Assembly: GCA_030280995.1 (NCBI GenBank)
Contig: JASXTE010000016.1
Span: 18,109,501 to 18,173,500, forward strand
From: Hemileia vastatrix
Lineage: Eukaryota > Basidiomycota > Pucciniomycetes > Pucciniales > Zaghouaniaceae
Reading direction: 5' to 3'
DNA: 64,000 nt
Shown here: positions 21,295 through 35,345 of the stretch, piece by piece
How the letters are laid out: every line of letters starts with the position of its first letter
How positions within the stretch are numbered: the stretch's first letter is position 1
Program-made: the position numbers and the translations under genes
The notes under the pieces: model-generated
Told to the model about the DNA's origin: nothing
Seen by the model: only the letters and a program-made list of their open reading frames with translations
Database searches by the model: none

Positions 21295-24200
21295 GTAATG
21301 AGATTGATAAGGAAATATTGGATATTATTGATAAGGATTTAAAGGATTATTCATTTGAACAGAATATGTTAAACTTGTCTTTACATGAGGACAATGTAAA
21401 TAGTTTTATTGACCACCAGGAAAATACTATTAATATAAAAATGGAATCAAATGAATTAAATCTTGACCCTGAAAATGAGTCTTCTGAATTGGACACGGAA
21501 AAAATAGAATATTTTTTAAAAGAGAATCCAATGGAATCAAAAATAATAAGTAAATTATTATTAAGAATTGAAAAATTGGAAGAGTTCTCAAAAGAGTCAA
21601 ACATTAATACAGAAAATGTATTATTACAGCTAACACAATCATTGAGTACCACAGCCAATAAATTAAAAATTATTGAAAATTCAAATAATGAATTAATCAA
21701 TGAGAATAAAAGATTAAAATCTGAGATTAGAAATTTAGAAAATAAATTAGAACACCCTCAGAATATTATGGCTACCATAGAGGGACGTGTAAAATTGTCT
21801 TTTTCAAATGTAAATGATACTTTGACTCAAGTACCTGTAATAAAAGATAGGTTACAAAGAGTAGAAATTGAAGTAGCTAACATTTTGAAAAATACTGAAA
21901 CAATAAAGGATAATACCTCTTATGTAGAAAGAGTACCAGTTTTTATGAAACACTCTGAGGATAAACCAATGATGGAACATGAACATAGTGTCATGGGCTC
22001 TGAGAATATAAAATCAGTAAAAGATGAAATAAATGATCATCTTTCTAAAGTAAGTGAATTACTCAATATTCCTCAGGTTAGGGAAGCAAAAACTAGCCAA
22101 AAGAACTGGCCTAAGTTAGATCAGTACCCTTCTTTTGACGGGGATTCAAAATCTGATTGGCAACAATTCATACAAAGAATTGATAACCTAAAATTTTCAT
22201 ACAAATTACCTGATGAAGAAATTACTTCAAAGTTAATATCTTTATTTACAGATGTGGCCTTATTATGGTTTGAATCTGTATTGAGTGAGGGAATTAATTA
22301 CTCCTGGAATGAATGGAAGGCACTAATTGAAAGGCAATTTGGTGGCCCAAAATTTAGAATCACTCAACAAAGACTGTATGAAAGGGCCAGATATAATCCA
22401 AATGCTGGAGAAAAACCCATGGTCTTCTTAATGAATTTAATAAAAATCATGAAAGCTATGGATCCAAAAATGGATTATGAAGAGTGGAAAGAAAAAATAA
22501 TATACAAGTTGCCTATATCAGTTAGAGACATTATTGTAGCTAGAACTGAAACTGTCAGACACACCTCTGGATTCATTAATATATGCAATGAGATATTATT
22601 AAACCACAAATATGAAACCAAGTATAGTAATTACAGACAAAGTGTTGACGTGGTAAAACCTACTACAAGTAAGTTACCAGTGGAGAAGAAAAAACCTTCA
22701 GCTCCCCTTGTCCCTAAGAGACAAGAAGATAACACTTGTTACAAATGTAATGAACCTTGGGTTAAAGGTCACAGGTGTAAGAAAAGAATAAATGTTATTG
22801 AAACCTCACAGAATTCTGAACCTAGTAATCATGAAGATGAGAATGTGGAATCCAGTGAGGATTGCAAGAGTAACATATCTTACAGTGATGATGAAAATGA
22901 GATATTTGTATTAGAACAGGATATAATGTTCCTGAATGATGCTATACCTCATACAGACACATCTTTAACTTCTATAGAGGAAGCTGAAATAATTAAAGAT
23001 GTATCTCATGATACTTACAAAATAACACCTATCAGAGCACCTATTATCATATGTGGAAAAGAAATGAATGCCATTCTTGACACTGGGGCTGCAGGTAGTG
23101 TAGTTTCACTTAATGCATTAATGAAACTTGATAGTAAGTACCAGGAAAAACTAGAACCTGTTCAGACAAAGAACTGGAGGGGTTTTGGTTCAGTATTAAA
23201 TCCAATTGGCAAATACAAAACTGCTGTATTCTTTAAATATAATAATGGATATGTTAGAGCAGTTTGTGAATTTGTAGTAATGGATAATAATAATTGTAGT
23301 GATTGGTTTATTATTGGCAATGATTTATTGACAAAATTTGGCATTAAACTAGATCCTGCAAACAGCTGTTTCACCATAGGGGTGAATGGTAAAAGAAAAT
23401 TCAAAATATGTTCTGAAAATTCAGTATATACCATTTCTCCTAGAGAAGAACAACTGCAAGGTGGAAGAACCACCAATGAAGTGGGTGAATTGGAAAATGA
23501 AATCCAAAAGGCCTCTTTCAGTCCTCAACTCTCAAAAATTGAACAAGAAGATATTTTGAGATTGATTAAATCATATCCTATGGCATTTGCTCATGGCTCA
23601 AATGAACTAGGATTGGTCAAAGACCATGAGATGAAAATCTCTTTAAGCTGTGATCTGGATAATATTCCTGGCAGTTTAAAAAAGAAACCTTACCCAGCAT
23701 CTCCTGCAAAAAGGAAAGATATTGAAGACAATATAAAATTGTTGTTGGAAATGGGTATTGTTGAAAAAGTGGACACAACACCTAAGTATTGTGTCATTTC
23801 ACCAGTATTAATCTCTTATGAAAAAGATAAGGCAAGATTATGCGGTGATTATAGAGCTCTGAATACATATACAGTAGATGATATTTACCCTCTACCAAGG
23901 ATAGCTTCTATCCATGCTACCTTACAAGGAGCAAAATATATTTCCTGTCTGGATGGGAACAAGGGTTACCACCAGATTCCTGTGGAAAGAAATTCTCAAA
24001 ATTACTTATTAATAACCACACATATGGGTATATATAAGTATGTGAGAATGCCATTTGGCCCAAAGAATGCCCCTTCAGTCTTCCAAAAATTGATGGATAG
24101 TGTTTTTCATCAGGAAATGGTTGAAGGATGGCTATTGGTCTATATTGATGACATCATAGTGTTTTCAAAAACATATGATGAACATTTAAATCACCTGAAA

Positions 24201-26758
24201 AGAGTCTTTCAAAAAATGGATGAAATTAATATGACTATTGCATTAAAGAAATGTAAGTTTGGATTTCAATCCTTGAAAGTACTTGGACATGTTGTATCTG
24301 GATTACAAATTTGTGTTGACCAGAATAAAGTGGCAGAAATTAAAAACATTGGGATACCTAAAAATGTAAAAGAGGTTCAAAGTTTTTTAGGTATGTGTGG
24401 ATATTATAGACAATATATTAAAAATTACCAATCCATTGCAGCCCCTTTAACAACATTAATCAGGAAGAATGAAGCTTTCATTTGGAATAATGAAAGACAG
24501 CACGCCTTTAACAAATTAAAGGAATGATTAATGTCAGCTCCAATATTGGGACTGCCAGATTTCACCCTACCTTTTATCTTGTACACTGATGCAAGTTTCA
24601 TAGGTTTGGGTGCTGCTTTACAGCAAAAACAGATAATAAATGGAAAATTATCTGAAGTAGTTATCTGTTATATATCCAGAACCTTAAGAAAGACAGAATT
24701 AAGGTATGGTGCCACACAGCTAGAATGTTTAGCCGTGGTGTGGGCTTTGGAGAAACTTCATTACTATCTGGAAGACCAGAAGTTTGAACTTATAACAGAT
24801 TGCAGTGCAGTAAAATCATTACTAAACATGAAAACACCTAATAGGCACATGTTTAGATGGAAACTAGCTGTACAAGAGTACAGAGGAAGAATGACAATCA
24901 CTCATAGAGCAGGAACATTGCATTCAAATGTGGATTTATTATCCAGAAGTCCTTTGCCAAATGATGCTGACAACCCAGCTTATGTACCTGAAAATGAGGT
25001 TATACATATATTTGGGATTTATATAGTGGATTTAGAAGAAGAGTTTATGCAAACTATATTGGAAAATTATTCATCTGATAAAGATTTGTCTAAACTATCT
25101 ACCATTCTTAATGATCCAACAAATGCCTCCATGAGTGCATTAATTAAAACCTTGCCTCCAAAGTATAAAAATGCATTGGAAAAAGGTAAACTATCAATTG
25201 AAGATGGATATATATATTACAGGAAAAAGTTAAGCAATGTAATAGTAATACCACCTTCTATGAAAGAGTTAATGTTGAGTACTTGTCATGATGACATCTT
25301 AGCTGGTCATTTTGACTTTAACAAAACATTAACCAGAGTTAAAAATACAGCCTGGTGGATAAACATGAAAGAAGATGTACAAAAATACATTGAAACATGT
25401 GACTCTTGTCAGAAATCTAAAAGATTAACTGGGAAGAGAGCTGGGTTGTTACAACAAATAGAGCAGCCAAAAGCTCCATGGGAAATTATAAACATGGATT
25501 TTGTAACTGGCTTGCCATTAGCAGGAAAAGAAAGTTTCAATTCTTGCTGGGTAATAGTGGATAGATTAACAAAAATGTGTAAGTTTATCCCTACCCATAA
25601 AGAGGTATCTGCAAAAGACTTGGCATTACTATGGTGGACTCAGATGATGAATACTGCTGGGTTCCCCAAAGCCATAATCTCTGACAGAGATCCTAAATTT
25701 ACTTCAGAGTTCTGGACATCTTTGATGGAAGTATCAGGTTGTCAATTAAAATTGTCTACAGCACACCATCCACAAACTGATGGGCTGGCTGAGAGAATGA
25801 TACAAACTCTAGAAGACATGATCAGAAGATATTGTGCCTTTGGATTAGAATACAAAGACAATGAGAAATTCACACATGACTGGGTAACATTAATTCCTGG
25901 CCTTGAATTTGCTTATAACAGCACAACTCATTCTGTAACAGAGAAGAAACCATTTGAGCTCTGGCTGGGATATGTACCAAATACCCCAGTAAATCATTTA
26001 AATAAACTACCAAGGTTGGATATACACCCTGGCACTAAATCCTTTATTCATATGCAACAAATGTGTAGAAAGCATGCGGAAGAATGCATCCAAAAAGCAT
26101 TTGAATATGAAAAGAAAAGGTGGGACAAATCTCATAAAGAATTTGAATTTAAAAAGGGAGATGAAGTCCTCATATCAACACTACATTTTAACTTAAAAGG
26201 TAATGTTAAATTAAAGGATCCCTTTGTAGGACCTTTTGTAGTAAATAAAATGGTTGGGAATAATGCAGTGGAAGTCATATTATATGCTCCATATGATAGG
26301 AAACATCCAGTTTTCCCTATCTCATTATTGAAACCTTACCATGCAAATGATCCTGACTTATTTCCAAAAAGAAGGGGAAGGCCTAAAAAGCAACCTGAAG
26401 AAATTGTGGAAAAAGCAGAGATTGAAAAAATACTCAAAAAAAGAATCCTTACTAAAGAAAAAGGAACTGAGTATTTACTAAGATTTAAAGGGAAATCAAA
26501 TGAATTTGATAAATGGATACCTGAAAAAGAAATTTCTAATTTATCCACCCTTCTTAAAAAATTTAAACAGAAATAAATTTCTGTTCAACCAGCTGAGGGG
26601 TTAAAAAACAAGTACTCATAATATTTTATTATGTTTTATTTCTTTAAAGTTGAATCTTTAATGCTACAGATTTATTCTGAATACCTGAAAATTACAAATT
26701 AAATAAAATAAAATGTATGACTTATCATTTTTTTTATTGTTTTTTTTGGGTGGGCGAG

Positions 26759-28259
26759 TGTCAGCCTGTATATCTCCAGGACTGAGTAAAAAGTACTTAT
26801 AAGTTATGTTAAACACATGAACTATACATGGGAATAATAAATAAGAGTACACAAATAGTATACATAAGTAAAATTATGATAATACACAAAAAATGCCATT
26901 ATAACACCTTATATACACGCATATATCCACCTTTTATAGGTCTTATTTACTTAATATTAAGTTGGAATATGTTAGGGTAATCTTAAGAACCTTAAGTATA
27001 AGGCTGCATAATTTTTAAGTACACTTAAAGCTGTTATATTCATTGTTTTATGCAAAAAACAAGAAATGCGCTTTATTTCACTTAAAAGTTGACTATATGC
27101 GCTATAAAATTGAGAATATCAAAATTGCGCTTTGACAGATCAATTGGGCTCATTTAGAACTATTGATTTGGCTATTTAAATGCATAAAAATAACACTTTC
27201 CAAATTTGGTGTTTTTTATGCCAGAAATGGCTTCTGTGTACTGGCCACATACTGCCTGCTTTTTTCCCGTGTGAATAGCTTCATTTTTAGCAAAGTTAGC
27301 TTTTTCACACTATAATTACCCCACATTCTACGCCCACTGTGGGGAAACACACTAAAATAGGCGACAGGCACTTATTTAGTGTCCTAGCTTAATTAATAAT
27401 GCATTGACCCTGTTTATATGCACTAATTTCATTAATAACCTCACTCTTGGCACTTTATTTCATCACCACGCTTAAATTTGCCTAATTTTAGTCAAGGATT
27501 TACCCGTGCAAGAGCCTGCCAAGAACTGCATGTAGTTACCCCACATCTCACACTCTTTTTTAAGTTTTTGGGTGGTTTCACAGTCAATTTTGGTTATTTT
27601 TGAATGGGAATTTCACGTAGTATAATGTCAGGATTAGCCCCATTATTTCTACAGTCAATCCCCCTTATTATTAAGCTATTATTAACCTTAAAAAGTCTCC
27701 TTTAGTCCTTAATATTATTGTTTTATACGCATATACTCTCTTTTTGTCTTTTTCTTTAATTTTGATGGATTTCCCTTATTATTTCAGGATTTTGGCAGTT
27801 ATTACTCTTCTAATTATGTCATGGGTCACTGGGAATGTTGATGGGAATGTCTATTAGTTGTTTAGAGGCGTGATTAACTGTGTATTGGGTGGTACATCAA
27901 GGGAATCATTGGGGAACTCAGTGTGTATAAAAGGAGGAGGTTTTTGGGTTGTATTTCTTCATTCTTTATCATTACAATTTAACCAATATAACCAAACCAA
28001 TTACAATACATATCAATTAGTACTTTTATAAGACTTTTGAATAGTATCTGAATTTATATAATCTATTTTTCTACCAACTATAAAGATTGTAAGCCATATA
28101 TAAAAATAGTGAGAATTTTATTACTGAGACCTTTATATTTGATTATATTTTACAACTTAGTGGATTAGAACTACAGTATTCATATAGGACCATTTAAATC
28201 TTCTAGACAACTGACTATTCAAGCTAGTTCACGTCCTTGTACTTGACCTTAGCCTGACA
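26759..28259 (+). repeat. Element B 3' LTR
   Basis: 1501 bp, paired with 18534-20034, with its TATA box at 27926. It is preceded by the purine tract GGGTGGGCGAG after a T-run, a good polypurine tract. 26577-26758 is the short 3' untranslated part. Confidence 0.95.
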
Positions 28260-28264
28260 ATATG

Positions 28265-28426
28265 TGTGTATATAAGGTGTTATAATGGCATATATTATAT
28301 TTCACCATAATTTTTACTTATGTATACAAGTTTTGTACCTTTATTTATTGTTCCCATGTATAGTCCATGTGTTTAAAATAATTTATAAATAATTTTTTCT
28401 CAGTCCTGGAGATATCCAGTCTGAAA
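28265..28426 (-). repeat. Older family B LTR fragment, inverted, right part
   Basis: The reverse complement of the first ~160 bp of the family B LTR (TTTCTCAGTCCTGGAGATATCCAG), ending at the reversed LTR start near 28426. It continues the fragment at 17870-18533 across the element B insertion. Confidence 0.8.
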
Positions 28427-29639
28427 GATCATATAAATCATATACATCATAAAAATCATAAAAGTATAAAAATCAAAAAAGTTAAAAAAATTAAAAAATC
28501 ATAAATTTCAAAGATTTCATTAAAATTTAAAAATTTAAAAAATTTAAAAATTTAAACATCTGAAAAGTAAAGAAATAAAATAATATTATTATTTATTATT
28601 TTTAAAATTAAATAGATTAAAAAAGTAAATAAATCTTAAAAATGGTATAAAACTTGAAAACCTTAACAGATCTATATAATTTACATATTCATTAAGCTTA
28701 TAAAAAGTTCAGAATTATCATAACATCCTAATAATAATAAAAATAAATATCTCAAAAAATCCTGAAATTTAAAAAATTTAAAAAGTTAAAAAATTAAAAT
28801 CTAAAAAATTATTTAAAAATCCATTAAAGTTATTAAATGAAATTTTTTAAAGAATAGGAATAAATTCTTATAATCATTAAATCATAAATTTCACCTAATT
28901 TATTTAAAATGTAAAAATTATTGAAACTCATCAAAATCATAAATTCCAGAAAAATAAAAAACAACAAAAAAAGCCTCAAAGTAAAAATTTAGACAAATTG
29001 CAAGAATTAGTTGATGAAATTAAAATTATAAAAGTAATTAAATCATAATATTTTTAAACTTTAAAGAAGTTATTTATATCAAATAAATCATAAAGGCTAT
29101 GACAATTATAGAAATCTGAAGAATAATAAATAACAGTTACAAAAAAATTATAGAATTATAGACAACAATTCAAAGTTTTCAAAAAATTATTTTGTGTCTA
29201 TCAAATCTTTTTCTAAAAAATCAATAATTTCTCCAAAGTAATTACTATTATTAAAAATTTAGGATCATGAAAATCATAATATTCTCATTAGCAGATATTT
29301 TTAAGAAAACAATATAAATGATAGAAAAACAACAAAAATGTAAAAATTAACAAATAGAGAAGTTAAAAAAAAAATTCAGAGGGATCAGGTGAAATGGAGG
29401 TTCAAATCTTTTTAATTCAAATAATTAATAGCCTCATATGAATTAAAGTTTTCCAGTATATCAGTGAGAACATTTTATTTTTAAGGTCAAATAAATAATC
29501 AATATATTCAGTTTTTTATCTCATTATAATATCCCAACTTACAGGTTGTAGAGAAATAGTAATTCTTAAATCTAAAAGTACTCATCTTATCTAATTTTTT
29601 TAATAAAGACTCTAATAAATTAAATAAATGCATAGTAAT
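28427..29639. other. Very AT-rich DNA, no gene seen
   Basis: Composed of short AAAATCAT/AAATTTAAA-like words with no open frame. The 5' LTR and leader expected for element 3 are not recognisable here, so that copy is 5'-truncated or decayed beyond recognition. Confidence 0.55.
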
Positions 29640-30106
29640 TCTTTAAATGTATGATGGACCAAATATACAATTTAGAGAAAAGAGCCCACATGGCTTTATA
29701 GAAGTCAACCAGACTCAAGTGGGACTAAGGGCTCAACCAACAACAGTAGTGGCAAACCCTTCCACCGTGGCAACAGCAACACCTCAAGCTCAAGAGGAGG
29801 ATCAAAAGATCACAGTCAGAAAATTGAAATGGAATTGGCACTCCAAGAAATACATCAACCCTCAACACCAGGGATCAAGTAGCCATCCTTACAGGGTAAA
29901 GTCAAAGTGAGTCAGAGAAATGGAATAAGACCTTGGTAAGTCATCCATTTTCCCATAATCAATTATATGCTACTAACAATGAATTACTCATAGGAGACAA
30001 AATTGATTGAGATTTATTTAATATAATTGATAAATATTTGAAAGATTATTCATTTGAAAATAGCATTTTGAATTTGCTTTTACATAATGACAATGTACAT
30101 AGTTTT
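29640..30106 (+). pseudogene. Element 3 ORF1 remnant and start of Gag
   Basis: The ORF1 part (29647-29910) keeps GFIEVNQTQ, QEEDQKITV and SSHPYR, all shared with element B ORF1. After it, CCTTG|GTAAGT begins a 58-nt segment (29936-29993) with a TACTAAC branch consensus at 29971 and CATAG at its end. Gag sequence follows until family C LTR interrupts it at 30107. Confidence 0.7.
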
Positions 30107-31244
30107 TGTCAGCCAGGCTATTCCAGGAGTCCAGTAAATGATATGTAACTTATAAAACCTGAAAGAGTGGGTAAGAATTGTATTTAATGAATATAAATTA
30201 TTATTTTATTGCATAATAAAATTATATAAGTATTTTATTATATACAAGTGTTATATTAATTTTATTGGTTATATAAATTTTTATATACATTTAAATTGAA
30301 CATAATATAATATATTCTACAAATAATGGCGCATTTTTATGTTACTTAATAATTATAAAGTTATATTTAATTAATTGAAAAACATATATTATAATTATAA
30401 GTGTAAAATTGACTTATAATATATGTAGATTAATTATTTAAATTTATATATTAAATAACACCTTTCATATAATACTAAACAATAATTAATGACGCTTCTT
30501 TTGACCCTTAATTGTGTCAGGAAAAACCAATTAATTAATTTATACTAAATTGAGATTAATTACATGTTTTGTTGCGTCAAAGTATTTTTTGTTTCACTTA
30601 AAATATCCTTAAATCAGACTGTACTATCTTTTTGGAATTATTTTTCTCATAGTTCCTATGTTCCAATCTTGTTTAGTTATTCACTATTTTTACTTACTGA
30701 TTAGGGAATTAATGGCGGGAAAATTGGATTCTTAATTGGGGTTTTAATTATTTGTTTCATGTTTTTCTCTACATTGTTATGTTTCATTTACTCTTTGATA
30801 TATTTGTTTTATTCTATTCTAACTATTGTATTTACAAACATAGTGGCGCTTCAGAGGACCCATTGCCTATAAAAGGGCCTTGGATAATCCCCTGTAGCAT
30901 CATCACTTACTATACACTCAACAATTTAAAAGATAATTTTATCACGTTTATTATTATTTTTATTAGTACTACAATCTAATTAAAAATTCTCAATAACAAA
31001 TTAAAGGTTGCCTTAAGTCTGATAGGAATTATAGTGTTTGCCGCGCAGAACTCTTACTTAAATAATATTACTATTAAATAAAACCTCAAATTGTTCAACT
31101 CCCAACTCACTCGTCGTTGCTTCATTTCAAATAAATTATTTCTATTATTACTTTTATCTTTCTATTTACCTTTAGTATCTTTTCCTATTTGTTTCTCTTC
31201 TTTTTTGTCCCTTTTCTTTACCTCTTCTAGACAACTGACCAACA
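30107..31244 (+). mobile_element. Solo LTR of family C
   Basis: 1138 bp from TGTCAGCCAGGCTA to CCAACA, flanked by perfect GTTTT duplications (30102-30106 and 31245-31249). Gag of element 3 resumes exactly after it. TATAAAAGG at 30868 is the likely TATA box. No internal coding region is present, so it is a recombination product of a full element. Reversed fragments of the same family flank element A. Confidence 0.9.
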
Positions 31245-34200
31245 GTTTTATTGATCACATGGATAATACTAGTCATATTAAAATGGAACCATGTGAAAAA
31301 AATCATGAGCCTGATGATGAGTCTTCTGAGTGGGAAAAAGAAAAAATTGAGTATTTCTTAAAAGAAAATAAAATGGAATCAAAAATTATTAGCAAATTGT
31401 TATTAAGAATTGATAAATTAGAATAACTCTCTAAAGAGTCAAACAATAATAAAAAAAGTGTATTATTAAACCTTACACAGTCATTGAGTACTACAGCCAA
31501 TAGATTAAAAATCATTGAAAATTCAAATAATGAATTAATAAATGAAAATAAAATATTAACCTCTGATTAAGAGTTTACAAGATAAATTATAACATTCTCA
31601 GAATATTATTGCTACCATAGAGGGATGTGTTAAATTGTCTTTTTCAAATGTGAATGATACTTTAACTCATGTACCTGTAATAAAGGATAGGTTACAAAGA
31701 GTGGAGATTTAACTAGCAAATATTTTGAAAAATAATGAAAAAATTAATGACATCATCTCTTATATGGGTAAGATACCACTTCATATGAAAAATTCATATG
31801 AAAACCAATGATTGAAAATAGAAATAGTGTCATGGGCTCTGAGAATACAAAATCAGTGAATGATGAAATACATGACCAACTATCAAATTTAAGTGAATTA
31901 CTTAATATTCCTCAGGTTAGGGAAGTAAAAAATAAACAAAAGAGCTGGCCTAAGTTAGATTAGTATCCTTCTTTTGTTGGGGATTTAAAATATGATTGGC
32001 GACAATTCATTCAGAGAATTGATAACTTAAAATTTTCATTAAAATTACCTGATGAAGAAATTACATCAAAATTGATATCTTTATTTACAGATGTGGCCTT
32101 ATTATGGCTTAAATATGTATTGAGTTAGGGAATTATCTACTCATGGATTGAAGGGAAGGCACTAATTGAAAGGCAATTTGGTGGCCCAAAATTTAGAATC
32201 ACTCAACAAAGATTGGAGGATAAATACAGATATAATCCAAATGCTGGGATAAAACAATGGTATTTTTAATGAATTTAATAAAAATCACGAAATCCATTGA
32301 TCAAAAATGGATTATGACTAGTGGAAAGAAAAAATAATATATAGATTTTGTATATCAGTCAGAGACATTATTGTAGCTAGAACTGAAACCATCAGACATA
32401 ATTCTGGGTTTATTAATATATTCAAAGAAATATTATTGAACCACAAATATCAAACCAGGTATAATCATTAAAAGAAAATGTTGAAGTAGTAAAACCTACT
32501 ACACATAAGCTACCAGTGGAGAAGAAAATACCTTCAGCTCCCCTTGTCCCTAAGAGACAAGAAAGTAACACTTACTGCAAATTTAATGAACCTTGAGCTA
32601 AAGTTCATAATTGTAAGATAAGAAAAAATGTTATTGAAAGCTCACATAATTCTGAACCAAGTAATCATGAAGATGAAAAGGAGGAATATAGTGAAGATTG
32701 TAAAAGTAACATTTCTTAAAGTGATGATGAAAATTAGATATATGTATTAGAACAGGATATTATGTGCCTGGATGATGCAATACCTCATACAGATACATCT
32801 TTAACTTCCATTGAGGAATATAAAATAATTAAAGATGTAACTCATGATACTTACAAAATCACACCTATTAGAGCACCTGTTATTGTATGTGGAAAAGAAA
32901 GGAATGCCATTCTTGACACTGGGGCAGCAGGTAGTGTAGTTTCTATTAATACATTAATGAAACTTGATAGTAAGTATAAAGAAAAACTGGAACCTGTACA
33001 GACAAAGAACTGAAGGGGTTTTTGTTCAGTATTGCATCCAATTGGAAAATACAAAACAGCTTTATTCATTAAATATAATAATGGATATTAAAAGCAGTAT
33101 GTGAATTTTTAGTAATGGAAAATAATAATTGTAGTGATTGGTTTATTATTTGCAATGAATTATTGACCGAATTTGAAATCAAACTAGATATGGAAAATAG
33201 TTGCTTCACTATAGACATGAATGGAAAAAGAAAATTCAACATTTGTTCTGAAAATTCAGTTTATTACATATCTCCTAAAGAAGAGCAACTCTAAGGTGGA
33301 AGAACCACCTCTGAAGTAGAAGAATTGGAAAATTAAATCTAAAAAGCCTCTTTCAGTCCTCAACTCCCAAAAATTGAAGAAAAAACTATTTTGAGATTGA
33401 TAAAATCTTATCCTATTGAATTTTCTCATGGTTCAAATGAGCTAGGATTGCTCAAAGACTATGAGATGAAAAGCATTTTAAGTTTTGATATGGATAATAT
33501 TTTGGGAAGCTTGAAAAATAAATCTTGCCCAGCTCCTCCTGCAAAAAGGAAAGACATTGAAGACAAGATTAAAATGTTTTCAGCAATGGTTATTGTTGAA
33601 AAAGTAGACACAACACCTAACTATTGTGTTATTTCACCAGTTTTAATCTCTTATGAAGAAGATAAGGCAATATTGTGTGGTTATTAAAGAGCTCTGAATA
33701 CATTCACTTTAGATGATATTTACCCTCTACCAAGGATAGATTCTATCCATGCTACCTTACAGGGTGAAAAATATATTTCCTGTCTGGATGGAAACAAAGG
33801 TTACCACCAGATTCCTGTGGAAAAGAATTCTAAGAATTTCTTACTCATAACCACACACATAAGGATATATAAATTTGTGAGAATGCCTTTTGGACCAAAG
33901 ATTTCCCCTTCAGTCTTCCAAAAATTGATAGATAGTGTTTTTCATCAGGAAATGGTTGAAGGATGGCTTATAGTTTATATTGATTACATCATAGTGTTTT
34001 CAAATACATATGATGAGAATTTTAATCACCTGAGTATAGTATTTAAAAAAATGAATGAAATAAATATTAAAATTGCATTATAGAAATTTAACTTTGGGTT
34101 TCAATACTTGTCAGTAATTGGACATGTTGTAGGTGGATTAAAAATTTTGTGTTGACCAGAACAAAGTGGCAGCAATAAAAAACATTAATATACCTAAAAA

Positions 34201-35345
34201 TGTGAAATATGTTCAAATTTTTCAAGTTATGTGTGGATATTATAGGCAGTATATAAAAGACTACCAATCTATTCCAGCTCCTTTAACAACATTAATCAGG
34301 AATAATGAGGCTTTCCTTTGGAATAATGAAAGACAAAATGCCTTTGAATAATTAAAGGAATTCTTAATGAAAGCTCCAATATTGGGACTGTCAGATTTTA
34401 ACCTCCCTATTTTCTTGTATACTGATGCATGCTTTACAGGGTTAGTTGCTGTTTTACATCAAAAACATAAAATAAATGGTGCATTATCTGAAGTAGTTAT
34501 CTGTTATATATCCAGAACCTTAAGAAAGACAGTTTTTAAAGTATGGTTCCACCCAGCTGAAATTTTTAGCAGCTGTGTGGGCTCTGGAGAAACTTCAATA
34601 CTATCTGGAAGGCCAGAAGTTTGAATTAATAACAAATTTTAGTGCAATAAAATCATTACTAAACATGAAATCACCTAATAGGCACATAGTTAGATTGAAA
34701 CTAGCTGTACAAGAGTTCAGAGGTAAAATGACAATCACTCATTGAGCAGGTACATTGAAATCTAATGTGGATTTATTATCCAGATGTGCTTTTCCAAATG
34801 ATACTGACAACCCAGCTTATGTGCCTGAAAATGAGGTAATACAGATATTTGGGATTTATATAGTGTATTTAGAGGAAGAATTTATACAAACTATATTAGA
34901 AAATCATTCATCTGATAAAGTTATTTTTAAATTATCAACCATCTTAAACAATCCACAAAATGCCTCTCTGAGTCCATTAATTAAAACCTTACCTTTAAAG
35001 AATAAAAATGCAATGGAAAAAGGTAAACTGTCAATTGAAGATGGATACATACATCACAGAAAAATCTAAGTAATGTAGTAGTTATATCACCTTCTATGAA
35101 GGATTTAATGTTAAGTACTTGTCATGATGACATCTTAGCTAGTCATTTTTATTTTAACAAAACATTAAGTAGAATTAAAAATACAGCCTGGTGGATAAAC
35201 ATGAAAGATGATGTACAAAAATACATTGACACATGTGACTTTTGTCAAAAATCTACAAGATTTCCTGGGAAGAGGGCTGGGTTTTTACAAAAAATAGAGC
35301 AGAATAAATCTCCATGGGAAATTATAAACATGGACTTTGTCACAG
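31245..35345 (+). pseudogene. Element 3 Gag, protease, RT, RNase H and integrase start (decayed)
   Basis: Closely follows element B at the nucleotide level but with numerous stops and frameshifts. Recognisable pieces are the Gag coiled coil (31310-31520), the protease with ILDTGAAGS near 32910, and RT with KGYHQIPVEK (33800). The RT active site near 33976 reads YIDY, so the second catalytic Asp is lost. RNase H (LYTDACF near 34417) and the integrase zinc domain with CDFCQKS near 35235 follow. It breaks off in the first integrase Asp region where element E was inserted. Confidence 0.85.

Larger units (their letters stand above)
20703..26576 (+). pseudogene. Element B Gag-Pol with a single in-frame TGA
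   Basis: One frame from ATG 20703, broken only by TGA 24525-24527, giving segments of 1274 and 682 codons. Order of domains: N-terminal region overlapping ORF1; coiled coil (about residues 280-360); capsid-like block with NWPKLDQYPSFDGD; zinc knuckle CYKCNEPWVKGHRC (from residue 679); protease with DTGA (Asp 793); RT with FGPKNAPS and YIDD (from residue 1147). After the TGA come RNase H (LYTDAS), the integrase His/Cys domain (CDSCQKSK), a DD35E core (Asp 324, Asp 386 and Glu 422, counted after the stop), and a C-terminal chromodomain-like tail (EKGTEYLLRFKGKS). Element A has Cys and element 3 has Phe at the stop position, so the TGA is probably a disabling point mutation; readthrough is the alternative. 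A listed TTG start at 20655 was not used. Confidence 0.9.
18534..28259 (+). mobile_element. Ty3/gypsy chromodomain retrotransposon B (young, nearly intact)
   Basis: A full-length 9.7-kb element. Both LTRs are 1501 bp and differ at about five positions by eye. The target duplication ATATG is perfect (18529-18533 and 28260-28264). It encodes ORF1 with an intron, and a Gag-Pol frame that is open throughout except for one TGA at 24525. It lies inside an older, inverted LTR of the same family, which shows the family has been active in more than one wave. Confidence 0.95.
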
